Origin: Cytidiella melzeri
Lineage: Eukaryota; Basidiomycota; Agaricomycetes; Polyporales; Irpicaceae
Length of the DNA: 46,408 nt
Direction: 5' to 3'
NCBI GenBank assembly: GCA_022592445.1
Contig: JABYQR010000340.1
Coordinates: 1-46,408, forward strand
In this document: piece after piece, positions 21,794-32,747 of the stretch
Numbering within the stretch: the stretch's first letter is position 1
Layout of the letters: each line of letters starts with the position of its first letter
The notes under the pieces: generated by a model
What the model was told of the DNA's origin: nothing
Databases searched by the model: none
What the model saw: only the letters and a program-made list of their open reading frames with translations
Position numbers and translations under genes: made by a program

Positions 21794-22178
21794 GGCGGGC
21801 GATGGGTGCGTTGACGATGTGGTAGACAGCGAGAGAGCTGCGTGACACAGCCTACGCGTGATTGCGATGCACATCAGCAATGTCACGGCATTGTCACAGA
21901 AGCGTCACGGTCCGAATTGGGCAACTGCCGTGAAAGTAAGGCGGGATGCTTGAACCGCGACGCTCATGGTTTCCGCTCTTGATATCGAGATCTGGCGTAT
22001 CTAGGACAGTAGTGTTCAGAGCCGGCTTGCAACGACCTTTACGACCTTTACGACCGTCACGATAGTTCGTGCACGTACACTTCGCCTGCCTCATCTCTTC
22101 GGACATCTCTGGAGTCCCGTAAGTTACACGACAATACACTCTGAGCTGCAATGTCTGACATCTAACGTGGCAGTCTCG
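21794..22178. other. Divergent promoter between ENTH gene and Ser-rich membrane protein gene
   Basis: A 385-bp gap with both genes leading out. A direct repeat CTTTACGAC/CTTTACGACC lies at about 22039-22058. No RNA gene or extra ORF is seen. Confidence 0.4.
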
Positions 22179-25067
22179 ATGCACTCTTTTGTGGCTCGGC
22201 TGCGTGGGCGCGCCGTCAGCCAGACCACTACCGTGTCCTCTCACTCCGAAACATTACCTGACACCCCCGATACACCCACCTTTACGCATTCTCTTCATGA
22301 CTTCAGCGATGCACACACACCCGTCATTAGTCGCAGAATTCTTCCCCAAGTGCATGAGCTACTCGAGAGTTACTCCACAGAAGACCATCTGCCAGATACT
22401 CATCCAGCAGACGAACTACAGTCGGGGCTTAGTCCGCGTCCTGTGAAACACAACATACGACCATCGAGCGTATCCTCCAATGTGGATGCGTCCAATGAAC
22501 GTTCAGAGAGTAGGTCTGCATCACCGTCCACATCAGTCAACATTGGTAAAGGTAGCTTTGCTCGAATCTCGCGGCGTCTCGCGACTACACCTTGGTCAAC
22601 GTTTGGAAGGACGACGACCCCCAAAGTTTCGCAGCTCGATCATGCACCCACAAGCAAAAGATTCCATTTTGGTAGCGTGGACACCTTTGCTGCTCCCCGC
22701 GCATCGCAGAGTAGTACAAGTCTAGCGAACTATGCTGCCGGATCGTCGGTGTCTCATAACCGCTCGCGACGACCATCCCATACGTCGGAAGGCTCAAGCT
22801 GGAAAAATGAGTCGTCTCACAGGCGATCACCTTCGCTCAGCACGATAGTCCAAGACCTGCATTCGTCTTCCCCTCCGGGAACCTCATCCGGAATAACGTC
22901 CGTCAAAGGTCCTTCTCCAACCCATTCTTCCCCCTCATCCAAATCTCAAGTATTCTCTGCACATACACATGTACTTTCTAATCTCAACATGCACTCTGGC
23001 TCCAGCTCTCATCAGACATTCGGCCCTACATCAACTTCCATACACCCTTCTGCTTTCGTGACACCCACCACCACTCCCATACCCGAGGTGGATACCAACG
23101 CATCTCTGCCCAACCTTGCCTCTCCCCTACAAGCTATTCTATGCGACAAGTCTAATGAAACGACAGATCCTCCCCCACTACGACATTGGACCTCATCGTT
23201 GCACGCAAAGACCTTCCCAATGCGTCAGCGCAGCAAGACGGTCAGCAGCGGCAAGCCCGACGAGAACACCGTCCCATTCCCAGCTTCCGGTCGCCGATTG
23301 CGCTCTTATACGAGCGCGCCTGCAGTGCGCCATATTTTCTTGCAGCGTCCACCGTCGACGCCCAAACTTGGTGGGCGTCGGCCTTCGACAAAATCTTCGC
23401 GGCGATCCAGCGCTGACTGGAGTGCGCAGCAGGCTACTGCTGGTGTTGCGTTCAATGCCGTTGGTGAGTATGGATGGCCTGCACAGGTTTCGAGGGAGAT
23501 CATTCGTATGTCCTTGGGAGATCTGGACGCGCCACAATTGAGGCACAGTGCAACCGGTAAGCGCCACGACCGGCAGTCGGCTAACGCCGATATCACAAAG
23601 CGTGGACACAACGTGCCTCACGCCAGTGAGGTCGCTGGGCGACCTTGTACCTCACTCCCCAGTCCCAACTCTTTACCACATAACACAGAGGGTATGCTTG
23701 CGATAGACCCTCTTCCATCCGGCTTGAGACTGAGAAAGCACGTTTTTAGGCGAACCCGAAAGCGGAGACAAGTCATCGTGGCACTCAGGCGTTCAAGACG
23801 ATAATCCAGTATCTCGCAAATCTGGAGGCGTGGTTGAGGGCCAGAGGAGCATGTCGACGCGGAATGGAGTTGAATTGAGCACGCTGAAAGAAGAAGGGGA
23901 CGATGTACGCCAGTCTGCCACTCTTCCAAGGGCAGCTACAGGCAGTCGTGGTTATCGCAAGAGCATCCTGCGCCATTCGTCATCTTTGAACCAACAAAGC
24001 CCGGAAGCAGGGCCGTCTTCCTTGGAAAGTGCCCCCACGTCTGCTTCTACCCCTAAAACCTCAAGGCGTACATCTCTGAGACGGCCATCCCGACATGCTA
24101 GCGAACCAATTATGAATCAAGATCCCGAGACACCCACAAGCAACAAGGGGAAAAGAAAGGCAGAAGATGTGGATATCACTCCACCAGACCCTCGTCTTGC
24201 TCAGCATGCTACCTTCGTGATTCCAGCCGATCATAGACGTGAGATTGCATTTTTCAACCAGCTGCTAGTGAGGGTCATCTCTTTTATGTTTTTTTCTTCA
24301 GGCACACATCATCAATCAGAGCCGTCTCGAGCACCTTCCGCCTACCAACACAAGAGGGTGCGGCTTTCGTCCCAATCTCCAACACCAAGTCCAAGTCACT
24401 CTCGTCCTGGATCCTCCCAGCAAAACGGTCCAAATGTGACAGGTAGTCCGCCGCGTCGCACGACGACCAACCCATCGGCTTCTCCAGCCCTCCGCGCTGT
24501 ATCCCGTGCAGCGTCCACTCGTTCCATCCAACCCTCCGTCACCTCTGCTGCACCACCATCTGCGCCAGAATCACGACGAGACCGCCGAAGAAGTTTATCA
24601 GAAATTTCCATCCCCATCGGGGCCATCGTCTCACCGCAACCTCCGTCATTGAGCCGTTCGAGCACATACCACATGCGGGACCCTCGTCGACCCCCTCGCG
24701 TGCATTCTACTCCTTGGACACCACATCGCAAGTCGGAAGACGAAGAAGCCTCACCTATACACGCTTGGATATTCTACATCTCATTCGTTCTTTTCCCTCT
24801 ATGGTGGATCGCTTCTTTCCTCCCGATACCGCGCACTCGACACGTAGGTGGCTCAGACACCGAGAAAGCGGTCCCCCTAGATGATCCGCAAATCGAGCAT
24901 GGTACGAGCTTCGCTGATCTAATCCTGCTAGCTTGCACCGCTAAAGACGATTTTCTTTTTCTTCAGATGCCAGGTCATGGCGGTACCGGTGTCGCATAAT
25001 GGCGTGCGTCTCGTTCCTGACATACATCCCTTTTATCGTCCTGGTTGCTGTGTTCGCCTCGCGGTAG
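22179..25067 (+). CDS. Long Ser/Pro-rich protein with two C-terminal membrane helices
   Basis: Model: exons 22179-23691, 23750-24901 and 24967-25067, about 921 residues with consistent phases. The intron 23692-23749 (58 nt, GTATGC...TTTTTAG) joins two long open frames that otherwise overlap in different phases. Most of the protein is low-complexity Ser/Thr/Pro/Arg sequence typical of phosphorylated, disordered regions. About residues 842-867 (HAWIFYISFVLFPLWWIASF) and 900-920 (IMACVSFLTYIPFIVLVAVF) are hydrophobic and look like a membrane hairpin. Between them lies TRHVGGSDTEKAVPLDDPQI, which I recall from uncharacterised basidiomycete proteins. Function is unknown. A GTGAGG at 24268 followed by CAG at about 24300 may mark another intron, and that section is uncertain. 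Confidence 0.65.
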
Positions 25068-25622
25068 TCCCCGTCCCACCCCGAGCACACACACCAAGTA
25101 TTTATAATATCCTCCCTTCCGAGTCCATCCCTACCTCTAGATACCAGTTTCCCACCGACATTGTTCTGTTAAAAAGTCAATCCATCCCCATCCGCCCTAC
25201 CTGCCAGCGCACAATTCCTTCGTACCATAGCACTCCCACTCATTCTCTCCATCCCGCTCTTTCAAATGTCACTTCGTACTCACTGTCCTTTCTTGTTTGT
25301 TTCAACTTTCTTGCTGTATAATCGTGGACGCTCTGGCAGGCTCTTGTCTCCATAGGTCATTCCGTCAGAGAAAAATCGCTGTTCATATGTTGTCATTTTT
25401 TATAGCTATAGCAGAAGGTAGTTCGTGCATAGACTACGCTTTCGCTATCCCAGGCCTAGTTCTCGAGATTCAAGATGCATCTGAGTTGTCATTAATATCA
25501 ACCTGAGAGTCCGATTGGGCTCGTCGAATGGAGTTTCGTGAGAGCTCTCCACACTGGTCCCAGTTTTTTTTTGAAAGAACCTGAAGCTTTCCAATCTCAC
25601 ACAGAGGTGCAAGGCGGAGGAT
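25068..25622. other. Intergenic, 3' flank of the Ser-rich gene
   Basis: T/C-rich non-coding DNA with no recognised gene. It ends at the target site of the first retrotransposon. Joined to 27800-27814 and then to 35327 onward, it gives the ancestral, insertion-free locus. Confidence 0.5.
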
Positions 25623-25637
25623 GACACTGCAGAGCCA
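25623..25637 (+). repeat. Target-site duplication, left copy (gag-only LINE)
   Basis: GACACTGCAGAGCCA, 15 bp, repeated exactly at 27785-27799 just after the element's poly(A). Confidence 0.9.
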
Positions 25638-27784
25638 TCGTCGCTTCTTGACCTCGAACCACCATGTGCTACTTAGACGCTCGTGGTTCGGTCGACCCAA
25701 AAACCCTCCTCTCCAACCCTCATCAGTTTTCTGACAAGCTTGCGCAGTTTGTCAATGTCTACAACATCTTCTACGATAGCTGGGGTCTTCAGGATCCCAG
25801 GCCTCCATCCTTCATCGACTGGACACTCAAGTGCTTCCACTCAGTCCCAGAGTCACCAGGCTCGGAAAATTACGCGCGGTCCGTGGTTGCCTTCTATTGT
25901 GACCTTCACGACATCCCGATTCCAGATGGCATCCTGCCAATGCCACCTCCCATCCCCACTGCTCCTTCCCCTGAGCCTGCTGTTCAAGGCAAGAGCACGA
26001 AGAATCTCAAGAAGCGCAAACGTGCGCAACAACGGGCGGCCGCTGCCTCCGAGGCAGCCTCGATTGACCGAATCCTGGAGGCAATCCAGGATTCTCCTCC
26101 GCCTCGCCCTCCTCCGCCTCCTCCTCAGATGGAGATAGAAAGGGTCACCTCCCCGGTGCTTGGCCTTGTATCTGAGCCACCTCTCATGCTGCCAGATTCA
26201 TCTCTCGAGTCTGCGCTATCCCCACCAGCTGTCTCCTCTCTCTCAGCTGTACCATTCTCTCCTCCCGCTGCGACAGCAGAGGGCCCAACTCCACTCTCAG
26301 AATCAATCAGCATGCTTGCTCAGTCTCTCTGAGCTGCAGCTGCCATCCTGTCCACACATGGGGCTGCCTTCAGTGCTGCATCATCCATGCCCTCTTCCAC
26401 TCAAAGTTCTGCTTTGTGGCGCCCTGCTCACGAAGCACTTTCAGAATTCTTCCAGGCCTGGAAGCCCCTGGAACCCTGCCACCCCCTCCAGGCTACGCTG
26501 CCTATGACACCTCCTATTCCTGCTGCTGGTGCCTCATCTACCACCACTGCTAAATCTGCTGCCGCTGCTGCAGTGGCATCCTCTCCTTCCCCCCTCCGCA
26601 AAATTACTCAGACTGCAGAGGCTATTGCCAAGGCCTGTCCATTGGTCTCTTCTGCTGAAGCCATCCAACTTGCTTCACGTGCCCTGCGTTCCCACACACA
26701 AAGGTCCAAGAAGAAGCGTGCCCGGGTCAATAAGCGCGCTCTCAACTCAATCACGATCCCCTTTCCCAATGCAGCATCGGTCCCTCTCTCCCAGCTGCCT
26801 CCTGACCCAGAGGTCTTTCAGGACTTCCTCAGTTTCTGCAGGCAGAAGTACCCCACCTGTAATCTCTCCACTCTTCAAGCGGTCCGCTGGATTCATTCAG
26901 TTGGATACCGACTCTTGTTTTCATCCCCGCCCACACATGATATTGACGAAGCTGCCTCGTCGTTCTTCACTGCTGTAGCATCTGCTTCAATGCCACTCAT
27001 GGTCCAACGCTACCAGATCAAGAGTAGTGTTTTCTTTCGGCGCATTCCTCTCTTTCGTGCAGATGGTACTGCCACTTCCACTGCCAATCTCCTTTCTCAG
27101 CTCCAAGCCAATAACACATGGGCATCCGTTCAACTGGCTGGTCCCCCCCGTCTTTTTGCTCCCAAGAATTCTCCCGCCTTTGGTATTTTATATGTTGATA
27201 TTATTGACGACACAAAGCGCACCACACTCAGACGCCTGCTCTCGGTGCCAGTCTCCATTGGAACAGGCTTTCAGAAGCCAGCTGAAGTCTCTAATGTGCA
27301 CCCACTGGTGCCTCGCTGCACTATCTGTCAACGGTGGGGCCATTCCGCTGGCCTTTGTCGTTTGTCCATCCCTCGCTGTGCCAGGTGTGCAGGTTCACAC
27401 GATGAGCGCTCTCATTCGGATACACTGCACGGTACTACCGAGCAGTGTTTCAACTGTACATCAGCACACCGCGCTGACTCTGTTTCATGCCCTTTCTATC
27501 ATCACCGTTGTGACTCCAGCTGGATTCGCGACCACCAACCCCATAATCCTAAAGCTGTGTCTGACACCTACACCAATAGGCGCAAGGTCAAAGGCAAGGC
27601 CAAAGGCACTTAGTCCCTTGTTCTCTGCAACACTATCCTGTCAGTACTGCTAAAGTACATCTACTCTTAGAGTCTCCGTAGCCATACCGACTAGGTGTCA
27701 CCCATCTTTACGCACTTGTATAAGTTGTACGCGCTCTGGTCTTACGCCGCGCTGAATATATAGTTGAATGAAAAAAAAAAAAAA
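25638..27784 (+). mobile_element. Gag-only non-LTR retrotransposon, complete unit with poly(A) and 15-bp TSD
   Basis: The element is bounded by perfect 15-bp direct repeats. It has a 26-nt leader, one long gag-like frame (25664-27613), about 150 nt of 3' sequence and an A14 tail (27771-27784). No endonuclease, reverse transcriptase or RNase H sequence is present. TSD plus poly(A) are the marks of target-primed reverse transcription, so it was mobilised by another element's machinery. It resembles in organisation the mammalian half-LINE (HAL1). Alternatively it is one deletion derivative. Its ORF shows no visible similarity to ORF1 of the adjacent LINE except zinc knuckles, so the two are from different families. 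Confidence 0.8.
25664..27613 (+). pseudogene. Gag-like ORF1 protein of non-LTR retrotransposon, one in-frame stop
   Basis: A single 650-codon frame interrupted only by TGA at 26330-26332. The N-terminal 220 residues have an acidic/aromatic head (PPSFIDWTLKCFHSV), a basic run (KNLKKRKRAQQRAAAA) and proline tracts. The second part has a basic RSKKKRARVNKRAL and a compact RNA-recognition-like core. Then come retroviral-type zinc knuckles: CTICQRWGHSAGLC (CX2CX4HX4C, from about 27317), a CARCAGSHDERSH cluster and CFNCTSAHRADSVSC. Such proteins coat element RNA. The TGA sits where CGA would be a one-step C-to-T change. A shorter protein starting at an ATG after the stop is possible. Confidence 0.78.
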
Positions 27785-27799
27785 GACACTGCAGAGCCA
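27785..27799 (+). repeat. Target-site duplication, right copy (gag-only LINE)
   Basis: Exact copy of 25623-25637, directly after the A14 tail. Confidence 0.9.
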
Positions 27800-27814
27800 A
27801 TAGCCCGTGAATTT

Positions 27815-27831
27815 TGCCGGTTTAACGTGTT
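27815..27831 (+). repeat. Target-site duplication, left copy (full-length LINE)
   Basis: TGCCGGTTTAACGTGTT, 17 bp, identical to 35310-35326. Confidence 0.92.
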
Positions 27832-27845
27832 TTTTTTTTCTTTTT

Positions 27846-27875
<30 letters not shown>
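27832..27875 (-). repeat. Poly(A) tail of the LINE (poly-T on the plus strand)
   Basis: About 44 nt, almost pure T on the plus strand with two C interruptions near the left end. It abuts the left TSD and marks the 3' end of the element. Confidence 0.85.
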
Positions 27876-27880
<5 letters not shown>

Positions 27881-28035
27881 TCTGTGGGTTTAAAGTGCGT
27901 ACTACTTTGGTACATGTACACCTAATAATATTGAAAAAAGAACGAGAAAGGGAAAAGGAAAAGAAAAGGAAAGAACGGGAGGAACGGAACAAGCGATGGG
28001 AGCCGTAGTTGCTCGATGAAATGTGGATGAGGGGG

Positions 28036-31000
28036 TTATCTAGCCCTCGTCATCCCCCTGTGAGCGACACCATTATTACGAGCTGAGCCCCGGCGTCGCG
28101 CGAGAACCCGCGCCTGCGTTGGCGCGAGTCCGAATTCAGTGAGTACCTGGACTTGCACATCATACTCCAGTACTTCGCGATCTGCTAGACACCCTAACAC
28201 AGTCATCGCGTAGTCCTTATTAAAGGCGGTCACCAACCCGGACGGGTTTCGCTGCAGCCAGTAGGCGTAAGCCTTTTTCCTCATAGCCGTGTGGAGGTGG
28301 ATTCTGAAGATGGCCGGTGAGTTGGGATTACCGCCCTCTAGGTCCTGGAGCCCTCGCTCCACCAGCTCTAACCACTGGAAAGTGGCCACGCATGGGTTGA
28401 GTTGCAGGAACTCGTTGATCTCCTCCAGCTCGGGTGACGTGGCGCGCCATAGTTGGTGAGCATGCACCGCCGGCTCGACACCTGGCGGCGCGACCGGTGT
28501 GAGGTCCAGCGCATTTTGTTGTCGGGCCCCATGTCGTTGTACGTCCGGCGGCTTATGCTTCCTGATCCACAGGTCGCAGTCGAACCAGACATGGTCGCGG
28601 GTCTCGATTTGTGCCTTCCCGCACCAGCACGAACGCTGGCCCTCCAGATTGAACCGCTCGCGGAACTCACCGTGAGGGAAATGGCCGCTAACAAAGCGCA
28701 CCAACCGTGCAAGGTGAGTGGTACTGTTCCCTGCCACTTTAAGGAACCAGTTGGCAGAGGTGTGCTTGCACCGTTCAAAATGAGAGGCTCGGTTGATCAG
28801 GGAGTTGTGTCCACGGTATCTGGGCACTCCCATATCCTCCCTCCATGTTCGGTACGCTTGTGCTGTGATTTGCTGACGTGCGTATGCAAACGAAACTTCA
28901 TTGCAAGGTTCCGCCGTTGCAAGGCCTGCCTCGCGGTCAACTACCGTGTTCCAGTATACCCCCCGATGGCCCGGGCACCACCAGAGGTGTATTTGATGTC
29001 GGTCGCTCCGTTCGAGCCAAGGTCGGACAGAGCTGCTCGCTGCCACAGACAGCATTTGGGACGGCCCACGCCTGGGAGCCAGGACAGCTGCTAGCGCCGC
29101 AGAATTGTCCGCAAAGACATGTATATCCGTTACGTGGTCTGGTACTGTGTTTACGGCCTCGCGAAGTCCCCTCGCCAGAGCTGCCATCTCAGCGTCATAT
29201 GGAGTGGCTTGGCCACACCCAAATCGACCCTGTCGCACCCGGTCCGAGTGCTTGACCAGCCAAGCCGACCCCGCTTGCACACTCTGTGTTGGGTCATCGC
29301 TTGCCTTCTGTGATCCGTCTGTGAACACGATTGCACAGGTGCGTTCCTTTTCAACCCTTCGTATGAGTGGGCTGAGTTTTGTGTTAATCCAGGAGTCCAT
29401 TGCGTCTCGCTGGGCCTTGGGAGGTGCCATTGCGCCTTCGACCACATTCATGTGAGCAATGATCTGCGTCGCAAACCGATCCTGCAGCCGGTGACCCGGC
29501 CGACACTCATTGTGCAGAACACTGAACCTCTCCGTGCACGAGTCGCCCAGTGCGTTGATGTGGCTTACAGGAGTGATCCCGTCTTTCCTGGCACGCCCAC
29601 TCAGTGGCAGCGGTGCAGTCACACGGGTCAGAGGGGTCCGCCACGGGGCCGGAAGCAATGCCCGGACAGGATGCCCCGCATGAAGGACATGGGTGCGTAG
29701 GCAAGCTTTCTTCATGAGCTTATCGATCTGGTGTTTGATGGGGAAAAGCCCAGCCATCATCTCGAGCGCACCAACTGGTGTTGTACGGAACCCGCCGGTG
29801 ATCCACCGAGCAGCCCTGCTTTGGGCTTTTTGGAGTGAGTTGGCAATCCACTTCTTCCCCTTCCACTGAGGGTGCCACCATAGCTGGGCGCCATACGTTA
29901 AGACAGGTAATACATTGGAGATGTACAAGCGTTGTTTATCCCTTGGAGTCAGCCCTCTGGCCGAATTCCCCAGCATTCGCAGTGCTTGGACGGTACTGGA
30001 TGCCTTGTTGGTGTAGAACCGAATGTGGTCTCGAAAGGTGAGCTTCGGGTCCAGGAAGAACCCCAAATACCTCATCTTTGCTTTTGGCTTAACAGTGTGC
30101 ATGGTGCCCTGGATGCGCACCTTCAAGTTGGGTCCCAGTGGCTCACTGTCGCTCCAGACTGCTTCCTGTGCCCGCCGGAAGTGCATCAGCTCCAGTTTAT
30201 CAAGTTCGATGCCCAGCCCCAGGCGCCCCAGTTTGGTAATCACGGACTCAAATATACTTCTAACAACCCAGTTATTATAGATCAAGCCATCACACCTGTC
30301 ATGGACGGGCCCTAGCTTCCCTGCTACATGAATCAGCCCATCGTCCACAAAGAACTGAAGGGTGGTGTTGCCCTCGAGTACTTTGCCTTCAGGAGCAACA
30401 AGTTGGAGAATTGGTGCAATGTACAGCCCTGTGAGCACCGGAGACAGGGCAGACCCCTGCCCTACTCCAGTCGAGAAGTCTGTGGGCGTCGACCGGTGTC
30501 CGTTGAAGAGGAACTCCGTCTGCCTCCCCACTAGGTAGTCGTCAAAGTACGCACACAGGCTACTGTTGAACCCTTGCTTTTTCAGAATAGCCCTCATCAT
30601 ACCATGATGGATAGACGGGAAGAACTGGGATACATCCAGCAGTAAGCCAGTTGAGTCCACTCCCTGGTTCCATGCTTGCTGAATGTTGTGAACGAGTTGG
30701 ATGCCTGCATCTTGGGTGCTGTGTTGCATTGCCCCCCCCATACTGGCAGGCGTGCATGACGCCGAACTTCTGCGCCTCGAACTGCATGCGGCAGGCGATC
30801 GCCTTTTCCAGCAGCTTGCCCAGACAATTCAGCAACACAATCGGTCGGTATGCCTTCGCCTGGGAGTAGTCCGGTTTGTTTGGTTTGGGGATGATCACTG
30901 TGCGTGACCTCTTGAAGATCAAGGGGTGAACCCCGTACTGAATGCATCCGTTGAAGAATGCAGTAATGCGCAACTCAATATCGGTGTGCTCCGGTGCGTG

Positions 31001-32716
31001 CTTTTCCTCGTCGCACGAACACTCTGACAGATCCGTTATGATACGCTTTAGCCAGAACCAGCTTGCGTGGTCCGGCCCTGGGGTCGAGAAGTTACTCGTG
31101 TCGGCTAGTGCCTCGCGCACCTCTAGCTTGGAGAATGGGGGGAAGTCCCGTTCTTGCTGCTGCGGTATCTCGTCCAGTAGTGACATGTCTACCGGTCGTG
31201 GGTTTGCAGGTGTGAACTGCTCTCGAAACGTTTCTGACACCTTCTCTGGCTCGTCGATGGGGTTTCCCTCTCGATCCATTAGGCCTGTTGATGTAGCCAT
31301 TTTGCGGGGCTTGGTCCACTCGACCAGGTCCCATATCCGTGCCTTATGTGTCTTAGCAATGACACCGTCGAAGAAGGTGCGTTTTGCCCTCCTGACAGCT
31401 CCCTTCATTTGCTTGGTTGCGCGATCAATCTGACTTGTTACGTCTGCGATAGCTCGGGTGACTCGCACCACTTCCTGATGCCATGCCATCTCAAAGCTTT
31501 CCCCCTCGCGAACGACGCGTGCCTGCCATTGTTTTCGTTCCGCTACCAGCTCCTTCCGATAGAGCCGGAGATCTCGAATTTGCTTTACAAAGCTGCTACA
31601 CTCGGGGCTCCACCAAGACTTAGAGTGTCGTGTGGTCTTAGGTAGTGTGGCATACTGTTGCCACAGTCTCTCTAGGTGAGTTCCAATCATTGTGCCGATG
31701 GCCTCGACATGCTGCGCTGATTCGTACTCCAGTGGGATAGCATTCAGGAGGCATCGGCAGCCTCGAATGTACGCTTCACCCTCCTCTGACCCTCGTTTGA
31801 CGTTCGGAGTGCTCGTCGCTTGTGCTCCGACACCAATCTCCCATTTCAGGATGGCATGGTCGCTACGTGCCCGCCCCAGATCATCCACCTGGAGGCTCGC
31901 AGCTGTGCGCACCTCCGGGTCTACCCACACTAGATCGATAACGCCCTCTCGGACACCCAGGTTATTGGACAGCCACGTCGGTGGCCCATCCGGCTCATTC
32001 AGAAGCTCCAGCCCAAGCTGTTCTAGGGCGAGTTCACGCAGCTCCTCGCGCTGTGCCAAGTGGCGTTGTGCGACCCCCTCGCCACGCTCACCCTTGTCCC
32101 ACGCTGGGTCTCGCAAGTTGAAGTCGCCCGCCATGACTGCCACCCTCGGAAGAGCTTCAACACGGTCTAGTAGGTGCGTAACAGCCGCAAACGTACGTGA
32201 GTCGTTGTATACGTTCACGAATGTCAGATCGCGTCCTCGTATGCGCATAGTGGCACAGACAACGTCGGGATGATTCACGACTGCAGATCGGACCTGTGGG
32301 CTAGCCCCTCTCCACTTTGTGTTCACGTATATCAATACACGTGTTGTCTCGTTGTATCCCAGGCACATAAAGTTCCGGTGTGCTGTGGTGTGGCAATAGT
32401 CCTTACCGTCTGGCTGCGTAGTGGACGCCACTGTCTTAATGAATCCCTTGTAGGGTTCCTGTACAAAGATGATATCTGCGTCGCGGTTATTCTCCAGTAG
32501 TAATCCATGATTGAGAGCGCTCTTCTGAACGTTAGCAGACACGCATTGTAACGCGTATTCGTTCCCGCCGCCCTCCGCCGCTGTTTCGGGCAGGTTGCAA
32601 GGACTACCAGCTTGCCTGACATCAGGGTTGATCACACCAGGGCCTGTGAGGCCGTTCGCTGGCTGCACCAAAGGTTCGGGTTGGATAACGGGTGTATTAT
32701 ACATAGGCAACAACAT
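28036..32716 (-). pseudogene. LINE ORF2: endonuclease, reverse transcriptase, RNase H; frameshift in a G8 run
   Basis: The likely start is ATG 32716, 31 nt after ORF1. In order: an exonuclease-endonuclease-phosphatase domain (SANVQKSALN, IIFVQEPYKG, MAGDFNLRDPAWDK, RSDHAILKWE), then a long linker. The RT begins at TPGPDHASWFW and PNKPDYSQAKAYRPIVLLN, with LLLDVSQFFPSI (motif A), GVGQGSALSPVL (B) and FFVDDG (C, FVDD in place of YADD). RNase H has IVFTDGS, AEMAAL, ADNSAA and CPGHRGVYWN. A terminal CWCGK-HVWFDC finger follows. The first frame runs to 30739-30732, where eight G on the coding strand shift the frame inside the RT. One base fewer would restore it. It is either a real mutation or a homopolymer sequencing error. 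Stop at 28036-28038. Confidence 0.88.
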
Positions 32717-32747
32717 GATATCTAATACAATTACAAAAGGAGGGCAC

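Noticed and set aside
1..25067. Secondary-metabolite or defence gene cluster
   Set aside because: The oxygenases have no PKS, NRPS, terpene cyclase, transporter or regulator neighbours. The other genes are housekeeping or secreted-enzyme types with separate promoters.
27832..27900. Poly(T) tract as a simple-sequence repeat or RNA polymerase III terminator
   Set aside because: It directly abuts the 17-bp TSD and follows the LINE 3' UTR on the minus strand, so it is the LINE poly(A).
28453..29094. Several long plus-strand ORFs opposite LINE ORF2
   Set aside because: They have no family signal and are explained by the GC-rich coding strand of RNase H and RT.
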